Made by a program: the position numbers and the translations under genes. The notes under the pieces are model-generated. The model was not told where the DNA came from, searched no databases, and saw only the letters and a list, made by a program, of their open reading frames with translations. 64,000 nt of DNA from Alloboseaceae bacterium BT-24-1 (GTDB lineage: Bacteria; Pseudomonadota; Alphaproteobacteria; Rhizobiales; Beijerinckiaceae): positions 248,001 to 312,000 of the forward strand of contig JAOYTL010000007.1 of the NCBI GenBank assembly GCA_025846845.1. Reading direction: 5' to 3'. Positions 41,095-48,975 of the stretch are shown one piece after another (position 1 is the stretch's first letter; each line of letters opens with the position of its first letter).

Positions 41095-41907
41095 ATGACG
41101 ACAACGACCCTCGGCCGGACGGAAACCCGCCCGGCGAAGATGGACCAGGCACGGGCCGTGCTGTTGACGCGGATCGGCATCGTCGTGGCACTTCTGGCGA
41201 TCTGGGAGATCGCAGCGCGCTCGGGGTTGCTCTATCGCGACGTCGTGCCGTCGCTGCTCCTCATCCTGCGCGCGCTCGCCCGTCTCCTGGTCGAGCCGAC
41301 CTTCTACGCCAATCTCGGCGTCACCGCCGGCGAGGTGGCGCTCGCGATCTTCATCGGCGGCGGCGGCGGGGTCGCCGTCGGCATCCTGCTCGGGACCAAC
41401 CGTTTCCTGCAGCGCGCCTATGAGCCGCTGCTGCATTATCTCGGGCCTACCCCGAAGATCATCTTCTTTCCACTGCTGATCATGTGGTTCGGCGTCGGGC
41501 CGGGTTCCAAGGTCGCGATGGGCGCGCTGTCCTCGTTCTTCCCGGTCGCGATCAGCGTCGCCGCGGCCATGCGCGAGATCGACACCGTGCTGATCCGGGT
41601 CGGCCTGAGCTTCCGGCTCAATGTCGGCCAGATGATCTCGAAGATCTATTTGCCGGCAATGCGCGCTCCGGTCATCAACGGCCTGCGCATCGGGCTCGGC
41701 GTCGCCATCATCGGCACGCTGCTGGCCGAGACCAAGCTCGCCAATCAGGGACTGGGCTACGCCGTGATCCAGACCTACGCGACCTTCGACATGCCGCGCA
41801 TGTATGCGCTGCTGATCATGGTCTTCCTGCTGGCCGTCGGCGTGAACGTGGTGCTCGGACGCTACACGGAGTTGCCCGGCACCAGGCGCCCCTCGGATGC
41901 GCACTGA
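41095..41907 (+). CDS. ABC transporter permease
   Basis: The protein has 270 residues with about six membrane segments and an SsuC/TauC-type fold (GPTPKIIFFPLLIMWFGVGP; VGLSFRLNVGQMISKIYLPA). Its end overlaps the next gene by 11 nt. It completes the importer with the ATPase at 36227. Confidence 0.9.
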   Translation: MTTTTLGRTETRPAKMDQARAVLLTRIGIVVALLAIWEIAARSGLLYRDVVPSLLLILRALARLLVEPTFYANLGVTAGEVALAIFIGGGGGVAVGILLGTNRFLQRAYEPLLHYLGPTPKIIFFPLLIMWFGVGPGSKVAMGALSSFFPVAISVAAAMREIDTVLIRVGLSFRLNVGQMISKIYLPAMRAPVINGLRIGLGVAIIGTLLAETKLANQGLGYAVIQTYATFDMPRMYALLIMVFLLAVGVNVVLGRYTELPGTRRPSDAH

Positions 41908-42838
41908 ACCTGTCGGCGGGACGATCCCGGCCACGAAGCCGCAGGCAGGCATTCCGCGCGCGGCCTATTGGCTGGCGATGCTTCCGCCGCTGTTCTGGTC
42001 GGGCAATTTCCTGATCGCGCGGCTGATGCGCGAGACGATACCGCCCGTGCAGATGTCGTTCTGGCGCTGGAGTCTGGCCCTTCTCATCCTGCTCCCGTTC
42101 TGCTGGCGGCCGATCGCCAGCTCCTGGCCGCGCATCCGCAGCAACCTGCCATTCCTCGCACTGCTCGGCGCAATCGGCGTTACCGCGTTCAACTGCTTCG
42201 TCTATGCTGCGCTGCACTACACGCCGGTCGCGAACGCAGCACTGGTCAACTCCCTGCTCCCTGTCGTCACCTTCCTGCTGGCCTATCTGATCCTGAAGCA
42301 GAGCCTAGCGCGGCAGCAGCTTGCCGGAATCGCAGTCTCGCTCTGCGGGGCGGTTCTGGTGATCTGCCGCGGGGATCCAAAGATGCTTCTGAACGTCGCG
42401 CTCAATCGGGGTGACATTCTAGTCTTCGCCGGCATGAGCTGCTGGGCGTTGTACACCGTGCTGATCCGCTGGCGGCCGGCAGGGCTGCCGCCGATGGCAT
42501 TTCTCGGCGTGACCGTGTTCTTCGGCGTCCTGTTCCATCTGCCGGCCGTCGCCTGGGAATACGCAGTGCAAGGCGGCTTCCAGCTCACCATGGCGACCGC
42601 CGGCGCGCTGGTCTATTTCGCGCTCTTCCCCTCGATCCTGGCCTATGTCTTCTGGAATCGCTCGGTCGCGGTGCTCGGCCCCGGCAGGACCGGCATGTTC
42701 ATGCATCTCCTGCCGCCAACCAGCGCTGCGCTGGGCTTCATCGTGCTCGGCGAGCAGATCGCCTGGTTCCACCTGGCAGGCTTCGCCATCATCGTTTGCG
42801 GCATCTGGCTCGTGACATCGGCACCCCGCAAGGCGTGA
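41897..42838 (+). CDS. EamA/DMT-family transporter
   Basis: The protein has 313 residues and ten predicted membrane segments in two EamA repeats (PPLFWSGNFLIARLMRE at the start of the first, FAGMSCWALYTVLIRW of the second). Members export metabolites such as amino acids. The 11-nt overlap with the ABC permease indicates co-transcription. The substrate is unknown. Confidence 0.85.
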   Translation: MRTEPVGGTIPATKPQAGIPRAAYWLAMLPPLFWSGNFLIARLMRETIPPVQMSFWRWSLALLILLPFCWRPIASSWPRIRSNLPFLALLGAIGVTAFNCFVYAALHYTPVANAALVNSLLPVVTFLLAYLILKQSLARQQLAGIAVSLCGAVLVICRGDPKMLLNVALNRGDILVFAGMSCWALYTVLIRWRPAGLPPMAFLGVTVFFGVLFHLPAVAWEYAVQGGFQLTMATAGALVYFALFPSILAYVFWNRSVAVLGPGRTGMFMHLLPPTSAALGFIVLGEQIAWFHLAGFAIIVCGIWLVTSAPRKA

Positions 42839-42861
42839 CCGTAGAATAGCGCCAGACAGAT

Positions 42862-44577
42862 TCACCCTGGCCCGGCAAGCCAGGTCGGCAAACGGGCGGG
42901 CGCGATACCGGTGAGAGCAGCCTCGATGCAGTCGTCGAGGGTTCCGAGCCTCACCGTGCAGCCAGAGAGGCCCGGCCCGTAATGGGCGTATTTGCCGGAA
43001 GTCGTCAGGACGACCTTGGCCTGCTCCGGGAAGACCGGACGCGTGATCGAGCACCAGCAGAGGTCTGGAATGATGTCGACGCCGCTCTCGCGCAATCTCG
43101 TCAGCATGCCATCGGCCTCTGCCGCGGCCACGACTTCTCTTCCCGCCGTGATGATGACGGAGACGGCCTTGGCGAGCGGGCGGCCACCAAGCCGCTCCGC
43201 GACAGCCCGGCATTCGTCGAGAGAAGCATGCGGGCTGCCGATTGCGACGAGATCGACGTCCGAAGGCCCGCTGCTCAGCTTGCGCCAGCCGGCAGCAAGG
43301 TCTTCGCGCGTCACCAAAATCTCGTCTTCAGTAGCGTCACCAAGACTTTCCGCTTCCGGCGTGATGCCCTCGACATGCAGCATGGCCGCGGCGGAGGTCG
43401 TGCCGAAGGCGGCGCAGAGCGCCTTGAGATCGTCTTGTGTCGGCTGGGTCTTCGCGAGGCCCTTGATCAACGGGATTCGATCGGGCGAGGCGAGGCCGGC
43501 GAGATAGCCGATCAGCGGCCAGGCCGAGGCACCCGCGCCATCAGGCAGGTCGATCCGAACCGCACGGCGCGCTCGCCGGCCTTCGTCGAGAAACGCTCCG
43601 GCACGCGGTGCTCGGCCGGTGACGGCGATGCAGAAATCCAGAAAGTCCGGGTGCTTCGCCGTCCGGGCTCCGAGCACGGAGTTGGCGAAGATCACCGCAT
43701 TCGATTCCGACCAGCCGATCGCCTCTCCGAAACCCGGGGGATCCGGCAGGGAATAGGGCGCGCAGGTGAAGGTCGCCCGGCATCCCATGCGCACATAGGC
43801 GTCGGCCAAGCGCGTCGCGGGCTCGCCAAAATCGCGTGCCACGCCCTGGCGGCGCCAGTTCGCATGATCGACCGAGATGGCATTCATCGTCGTCGGGACG
43901 CGGGCGCGAGCGCCCAGCTCTTCCATCTTCTCGGCGAAGACCAGATTGGCCGGGCCGGCATAAATGCAGCCGTCGACATGGGCCCGCGTCACATCGATCA
44001 GGTCGCTCGCCCCTTGCTGGCAAGCCATGGCGCAGATGATGCGCATCGCCTGCCGGGCAGCGATGCCCTCGGCCCCGGCGAGCATGCGATGGTCGGCAGG
44101 GGAAAGCTGCAGGTCGCCATGTGCCGTCGCGGAGAGAGAAATCCGCACACGCCCGCCATCCGCCGATATGCCGTCCGGCGCGATCGTCGCGTCCGGCGCA
44201 GCCGACAGGGCGGCAAAGACCGCTTCCGAAAGGCGAATGACGGGGATGTGGCGCCCGAACATCGCCGAGGCGACGATTGCGCCCAGCGTCAGCGTGTCCT
44301 CCGGGCCCGAGAAAATCAGCGCCGCAGGGCTTTTACCCGAGAGCGCGAGTTCCAGCAGCACGCCCGAACCGGAGCAGGAGCCTCGGCTGCTCGGCATCAT
44401 CACGATCGCACCGGCGAGCGAGACGCCATGCGAGGGGTGGTGCACGTCGATGACCGCCCCCGTGGCGGGATCGACGCCGCCCCAGAAGCTCAGGGCCTCG
44501 CTCAGGACGACGATTGGCCCGGCAGCGTCGCCAGGAGCGACCGCGATCCCGTTGTCGTGTCGTGCGGCAGAGTTCAT
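42862..44577 (-). CDS. Aconitase X, fused form (putative cis-3-hydroxy-L-proline dehydratase)
   Basis: The protein has 571 residues from ATG 44577. The N-terminal swivel domain (DUF126-type, with HHPSHGVSLAGAIVMMPSSR then GSCSGSGVLLE) is followed by the DUF521-type catalytic domain (FAEKMEELGARARVPTTMNA, TCAPYSL, GWSESNAVIFANSVLGARTA). Fusion of both parts is usual in bacterial AcnX type I, several of which dehydrate cis-3-hydroxy-L-proline. A DadA-like gene lies upstream on the same strand, in keeping with hydroxyproline or D-amino-acid use. Exact substrate is inferred. Confidence 0.82.
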   Translation of the reverse strand: MNSAARHDNGIAVAPGDAAGPIVVLSEALSFWGGVDPATGAVIDVHHPSHGVSLAGAIVMMPSSRGSCSGSGVLLELALSGKSPAALIFSGPEDTLTLGAIVASAMFGRHIPVIRLSEAVFAALSAAPDATIAPDGISADGGRVRISLSATAHGDLQLSPADHRMLAGAEGIAARQAMRIICAMACQQGASDLIDVTRAHVDGCIYAGPANLVFAEKMEELGARARVPTTMNAISVDHANWRRQGVARDFGEPATRLADAYVRMGCRATFTCAPYSLPDPPGFGEAIGWSESNAVIFANSVLGARTAKHPDFLDFCIAVTGRAPRAGAFLDEGRRARRAVRIDLPDGAGASAWPLIGYLAGLASPDRIPLIKGLAKTQPTQDDLKALCAAFGTTSAAAMLHVEGITPEAESLGDATEDEILVTREDLAAGWRKLSSGPSDVDLVAIGSPHASLDECRAVAERLGGRPLAKAVSVIITAGREVVAAAEADGMLTRLRESGVDIIPDLCWCSITRPVFPEQAKVVLTTSGKYAHYGPGLSGCTVRLGTLDDCIEAALTGIAPARLPTWLAGPG

Positions 44578-44794
44578 GGGGGCTGTGTAGCGGAAACAGG
44601 TGTGGGATTGGAACAAGGCCAGGGTGCGAAATCGCCCGTCCTTACAGACGTGATATCATCGAATGGGATGCGCGTGTTGAAGCAGCACTCGCCGTCCTGG
44701 CTCGTCTTTTCCACCTGCCGCAACCTGAAGCTGCCATGACAATCGGGCAGGCGTCCGAACGCAAGAGCGTCGGTCGCCTGCCCGGTCTTCTCGT

Positions 44795-46054
44795 TCAGCC
44801 GGCGTTCGGCCGCGCAGTCACCAGCGCCGCCACGGCATCAGCCGTTGCGGCCGACAAGGTCCAGCCGAGATGGCCATGCCCGGTATTGTAGAACACCCGC
44901 GGATTGCGCCCCCGCATAACCCTCGGCAGCATATCGGGCATCATCGGCCGCAAGCCGGCCCAGGGCGTGACCTGGCGCGTGCTCATCCCGGGGAAATGCG
45001 TGCGACACCATTGCACGAGCGGCTCGATCCGGCTGGCCCGGATGTCCTTGTTGTAGCCGTTGAACTCGGCCGTGCCGGCGACGCGGAAACGGGTCGCGCC
45101 GAGCCGGCTGGTGACGATCTTCGCACGGTCGTCCAGGAGGCTCGTCCAGGGCGCCGCCCGCTGGTCTGACGCTTCCGGCAGCTCGACCGTGATCGAATAG
45201 CCCTTCACCGGATAGACGTTGACGCGATCGCCGAGATCAGCGGCGAGCCGGCGGGATGCGACTCCGCCACAGACCACGATACGGTCGAACCGGTCGGTCT
45301 GCGTGCCGGCCTCCGCCGCTTCCTCCGTCGGCCTCCAGGTCACCTCGACGGCGTCGCCGGCACCGTGCTCGATCGAGAGCACTTCGCTCGACAGGCGCAT
45401 CCTCACACCCCGGCGCTCGCAGGCGCGGGCGAGCCCGTTGGTGAATTTGTGGATGTCGCCGGTGAAATCCGACGGGGTGTAGAAGCCGCCGTAGAACTCG
45501 CCCTTCAAGGACGGCTCGATCGCCCGGATTTCCTCCGGCGTGACGGCACGGCGCTCTAGTCCTCCCCTGGCGAGCAGCGCCGAGACGCGGGCCGCGGCCT
45601 CGAATTCCGCCTTGCTGTGGTAGAAGTGCAGGATGCCGCGCTCCTCGCAATCGAACGCAATGCCTTCGTCCCGTGCCATCTGCATGAGATGAGCGCGGGC
45701 TTCGATCGCGAGGCGGGCGGTGGTGAGCGTGTTCTCCTCGTATCTCGGGATCGAGGCGACGAACTGCGCCATCCAGGACAGTTTGTGCCAGGACGGCCTG
45801 GGATTGACGAGCAGCGGCGCTCCCGGCGTGAATATCCACTTGATGCCCTTGAGAACCGTGGCCCAGCTGTTCCAGACCTCGGCGTTCGAGGCCGAGAGCT
45901 GGCCGCCATTGGCGAAGGAGGTTTCCATCGCGGCATAGGGCTGGCGGTCAAAGACCGTGACCTCGCAGCCGCGCCGGGCCAGGTTGTAGGCCGTGGTGAT
46001 GCCGGTAATGCCCGCGCCGATGACGGCGACGCGCGAGATGTCGGATGTGCTCAT
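44795..46054 (-). CDS. DadA-like FAD-dependent D-amino acid dehydrogenase / amine oxidase
   Basis: The protein has 419 residues from ATG 46054, with AGGAGC 4 nt upstream. The FAD motif VIGAGITGITTAY is near 10-22, followed by VTVFDRQPYAAMETSFANGG and, at the C-terminus, PWAGLRPMMPDMLPR and NTGHGHLGWTLS. The family oxidatively deaminates D-amino acids or glycine-like amines. A tandem glycine riboswitch upstream implies expression in response to glycine, so glycine or a glycine-derived amine may be the relevant substrate. Confidence 0.87.
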   Translation of the reverse strand: MSTSDISRVAVIGAGITGITTAYNLARRGCEVTVFDRQPYAAMETSFANGGQLSASNAEVWNSWATVLKGIKWIFTPGAPLLVNPRPSWHKLSWMAQFVASIPRYEENTLTTARLAIEARAHLMQMARDEGIAFDCEERGILHFYHSKAEFEAAARVSALLARGGLERRAVTPEEIRAIEPSLKGEFYGGFYTPSDFTGDIHKFTNGLARACERRGVRMRLSSEVLSIEHGAGDAVEVTWRPTEEAAEAGTQTDRFDRIVVCGGVASRRLAADLGDRVNVYPVKGYSITVELPEASDQRAAPWTSLLDDRAKIVTSRLGATRFRVAGTAEFNGYNKDIRASRIEPLVQWCRTHFPGMSTRQVTPWAGLRPMMPDMLPRVMRGRNPRVFYNTGHGHLGWTLSAATADAVAALVTARPNAG

Positions 46055-46088
46055 AGGTGCTCCTGCCCGCTCAGCGCGGGTCGTCAGC

Positions 46089-46288
46089 ACCCCCTCTGTC
46101 ATTGGCCTGAGAGCTTCGTCGCGCCCAATCAGCTGGACTGTCGACTTGCACCATCGGCGCAGAACTGCGGTTCTGCTTTTCAGAGTCGAATCATCGGCAG
46201 CGGTACGTTTTGCCTGAGAGTTTCCGGGGCGGTTGCTCCGTCGGCGCCGATCCGATTTTGACGTCGGACCGATCTCTCCCGCTGCCAT
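46089..46288 (-). promoter_or_regulatory. Tandem glycine riboswitch
   Basis: Read on the minus strand, the first aptamer has GCGGGAGAGATC, CGCCGACGGAGCAACC and AAACTCTCAGGCAAAA. The second has CTCTGAAAAGCAGAACCG, GCGCCGATGGTGCAAG and GAAGCTCTCAGGCC, ending in ACAGAGGGGG. These are the conserved elements of both glycine aptamers in their usual order. It ends about 35 nt before the DadA-like start, so control at translation initiation or transcription is possible. Confidence 0.92.
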
Positions 46289-46419
46289 GAGTGCTAGTTT
46301 GTCTGCCATTTCTGTCAAGCGCGATCTGGCCGGAGCATGGCCGTGCTCGCCAACCTTCAGCACCGACCGTTGGATAGCCAACGACTCGGCGACGTCATCC
46401 CCCAAGGCGCCTCCTTCAT

Positions 46420-46592
46420 TGGTTTTTTAATGGCTGCGCGTCGGCGCGAGAAAATAATAAATATTTGATATATAACGGTTTTATACTGAATTGCGGCACT
46501 TCCTCGGGTCGTTCTCCCCGATAATCGCCCCAGCGATTTACCGCTCGTTAACCATTCGATTCTTACATCTGAGCAACCGAAAATTTACCAAG
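46420..46592. promoter_or_regulatory. AT-rich divergent promoter region, riboswitch gene versus minCDE
   Basis: Between the riboswitch 5' end and minC lies an AT-rich patch (about 46420-46490, containing AATAATAAATATTTGATATA) that contrasts with the GC-rich surroundings. Promoters for minCDE and possibly for the riboswitch transcript should lie here. No specific boxes are assigned. Confidence 0.4.
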
Positions 46593-47333
46593 ATGACCGC
46601 CGTGTTAACCAAACCCCGGCCGATCCGCCTCAAGGGGCGATCCTACCTTGCGCTGACGCTGACACCCGAGCTGCCCTTCGAGGACTGGCTGGTGCGGCTC
46701 GACGATCTTGCTGGCCGCTCCGCCGGCTTCTTCCTGCGGCGGCCGGTCGTGCTCGATGTCGAGGGCCTCGAGATCGATCGCGCGCAATTGCGCGATCTCG
46801 TCGGCAAGCTCGGCGCGCGCAATGTCCGGATCATGGGAATCGAGGGCGCACGCCCCTCCATGCTCGGGAACGATCTGCCGCCGGCCATGTCGGGCGGAAA
46901 GACTACCGGAGACATCGAAGAGCCGGCGGCCGAACCGGCCAGGGAAGCCCCTGTCACTGAGACCGTGGCAGAGGCGCCCGCCGCGCCGCTGCCCACGAGG
47001 ACTGCGCCGGCATCGCTCGTCGTCACCCAGCCGGTGCGCTCGGGACAGTCGATCTTCGCCGAGGGCGACGTGACCATCGTCGGATCGGTCGCCTCCGGCG
47101 CCGAGGTCATCGCCGGCGGTTCGATCCATATCTACGGCACCCTGCGGGGGCGGGCGATGGCCGGCACATTGGGCAACGCAGAGGCCCGCATCTTCTGCCG
47201 CAAGCTCGAGGCCGAGCTGGTCGGCATCGATGGTTACTACAAGACGGCCGAGGACCTGGAGCCCGGCCTGCGCGGCAAGCCCGTCCAGTTCTGGCTCGAA
47301 GGTGAAACCTTCACAGCCGGATCACTCGCCTGA
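46593..47333 (+). CDS. minC: Septum site-determining protein MinC
   Basis: The protein has 246 residues from ATG 46593; an upstream in-frame start at 46491 would add a non-homologous stretch. The N-terminal FtsZ-antagonist domain covers about 1-90, a Pro/Ala/Glu linker follows, and the C-terminal beta-helix (QSIFAEGDVTIVGSVASGAE, GSIHIYGTLRGRAMAG) covers about 140-240 and binds MinD. It inhibits FtsZ polymerisation near the cell poles and is first in the minCDE operon. Confidence 0.93.
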   Translation: MTAVLTKPRPIRLKGRSYLALTLTPELPFEDWLVRLDDLAGRSAGFFLRRPVVLDVEGLEIDRAQLRDLVGKLGARNVRIMGIEGARPSMLGNDLPPAMSGGKTTGDIEEPAAEPAREAPVTETVAEAPAAPLPTRTAPASLVVTQPVRSGQSIFAEGDVTIVGSVASGAEVIAGGSIHIYGTLRGRAMAGTLGNAEARIFCRKLEAELVGIDGYYKTAEDLEPGLRGKPVQFWLEGETFTAGSLA

Positions 47334-47368
47334 AACGACAACACGTCCACCGGAACTAGGAGAGGTCA

Positions 47369-48184
47369 ATGGGCAAGGTCATCGTGGTCACATCGGGCAA
47401 GGGCGGCGTCGGCAAGACGACGTCCTCCGCCGCCCTGGGCGCAGCTTTGGCGCAGAGCGGCGACAAGGTCGTGGTCGTCGACTTCGATGTCGGCCTGCGC
47501 AATCTCGACCTGATCATGGGTGCCGAACGGCGGGTGGTCTATGACCTCGTCAACGTGATCCAGGGCGAAGCGAAGCTGACGCAGGCGCTGATCCGCGACA
47601 AACGGGTCGAGACGCTCTATTTGCTGCCGGCCTCGCAGACCCGCGACAAGGACAACCTCACCTCCGAGGGCGTCGAGAAGGTCATCGGCGCCCTGAAGAG
47701 CCATTTCGACTGGGTGATCTGCGACAGCCCGGCCGGCATCGAGCGCGGCGCCACCCTCGCCATGCGCCATGCCGATATCGCGATCGTCGTCACCAATCCG
47801 GAAGTCTCTTCGGTGCGCGATTCCGATCGCATCATCGGCCTGCTCGATTCGAAGACACTGAAGGCCGAGAACGGCGAGCGCATGGAGAAGCACCTGCTCC
47901 TCACCCGCTACGACCCCGCCCGCGCCGAGCGCGGCGACATGCTGAAGGTGGACGACGTCCTCGAGATCCTGTCGATCCCGCTGCTCGGCATCATCCCCGA
48001 AAGCATGGACGTGCTGCGCGCCTCCAATATCGGCTCGCCGGTCACCCTGGCGGATGAGCGCAGCGCCCCGGCGCTCGCCTATTTCGACGCCGTGCGCCGC
48101 CTCAAGGGCGAGAACCTGCCGATGACCATCCCCGGCGAAAAGCGCGGCTTCTTCGGCAAGATCTTCGGAAGGAAAGCGGCATGA
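47369..48184 (+). CDS. minD: Septum site-determining ATPase MinD
   Basis: The protein has 271 residues with the deviant Walker A KGGVGKTT near 11-18, VVVVDFDVGLRNLDL and CDSPAGIE. The C-terminal amphipathic membrane-targeting helix (KRGFFGKIFGRK) is present. It binds the membrane with ATP and recruits MinC. Its stop overlaps the minE start as ATGA. Confidence 0.96.
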   Translation: MGKVIVVTSGKGGVGKTTSSAALGAALAQSGDKVVVVDFDVGLRNLDLIMGAERRVVYDLVNVIQGEAKLTQALIRDKRVETLYLLPASQTRDKDNLTSEGVEKVIGALKSHFDWVICDSPAGIERGATLAMRHADIAIVVTNPEVSSVRDSDRIIGLLDSKTLKAENGERMEKHLLLTRYDPARAERGDMLKVDDVLEILSIPLLGIIPESMDVLRASNIGSPVTLADERSAPALAYFDAVRRLKGENLPMTIPGEKRGFFGKIFGRKAA

Positions 48185-48444
48185 ACCTGCGTCGTCTCTT
48201 CTTCCGGCCCCAGTCGGCTCCCGCCGCGCGCGAGCGCCTGCAGGTCCTGCTCGCCCATGAGCGCCTGTCGGCCGATGGTTCCGACCTCGTGACCAAGCTG
48301 CGCGACGAAATCCTGCGCGTGATCGCCAAGCATGTGCAGGTCGACGACGACAAGGTCACCGTCCGGATGGAGCGCGGGCCCCAGGTCTCGACGCTCGCCG
48401 TCGACATCGAGATCCCGTTCGACGCGGGCAAGAAGGCGGCCTGA
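48181..48444 (+). CDS. minE: Cell division topological specificity factor MinE
   Basis: The protein has 87 residues, as usual. The N-terminal MinD-interacting region (ARERLQVLLAHERLS) and the C-terminal dimer domain (LRDEILRVIAKHVQVDDDKV) are clear. It stimulates MinD ATPase and drives pole-to-pole oscillation. It is coupled to minD by a 4-nt overlap, and a terminator overlaps its stop codon. Confidence 0.96.
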   Translation: MNLRRLFFRPQSAPAARERLQVLLAHERLSADGSDLVTKLRDEILRVIAKHVQVDDDKVTVRMERGPQVSTLAVDIEIPFDAGKKAA

Positions 48445-48456
48445 GGGCCGCCTTTC
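48434..48456 (+). terminator. minCDE terminator
   Basis: GGCGGCC and GGGCCGCC arms surround the minE stop codon and are followed by TTTCCC. The short T-run makes it modest. Confidence 0.5.
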
Positions 48457-48476
48457 CCATTCCAGGGCGCAGCGAT

Positions 48477-48890
48477 CTACATCACCGCCGGCCCGCGGCC
48501 GTCGTATTCGGCGTCCGAGACCTTATCGAGCCAGTCGACGACCTTGCCGTCCAGGGCCTCCTGCACAGCGATATGGGTCATCGCCGTCTCCGGCCCGGCG
48601 CCATGCCAGTGCTTCTCGCCCGGCGGGAACCAGACCACGTCGCCAGGCCTGATCTCCTCGACCGAACCGCCCCAGCGCTGCACGCGGCCGAAGCCGGCCG
48701 TGACGATCAGCGTCTGGCCGAGCGGGTGGGTATGCCAGGCCGTGCGCGCACCGGGCTCGAAGGTGACGCTGGCGCCCTGAACGCGCTCGGGCGCATGCGG
48801 ATTGAACAGCGGATCGATGCGAACGGCGCCGCTGAACCAGTCGCTCGGCCCTTTCCCGGATGGCCGTGTCCCGGCGCGGATGATGTCCAT
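48477..48890 (-). CDS. Cupin-domain protein
   Basis: The protein has 137 residues from ATG 48890, with AGGAGACAGC upstream. A single cupin fold carries metal ligands in WHTHPLGQ and KHWHGA (motif 1 and 2). It resembles cupins linked to carboxymuconolactone decarboxylase-like proteins. Substrate unknown. Confidence 0.82.
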   Translation of the reverse strand: MDIIRAGTRPSGKGPSDWFSGAVRIDPLFNPHAPERVQGASVTFEPGARTAWHTHPLGQTLIVTAGFGRVQRWGGSVEEIRPGDVVWFPPGEKHWHGAGPETAMTHIAVQEALDGKVVDWLDKVSDAEYDGRGPAVM

Positions 48891-48975
48891 GCTGTCTCCT
48901 TGGGCCTGCGTTCGCACTGAAAGCGAGATCGACAATTTAGTCACGCTCATGCTTGCGTTGAATGGGCAGCCGACC

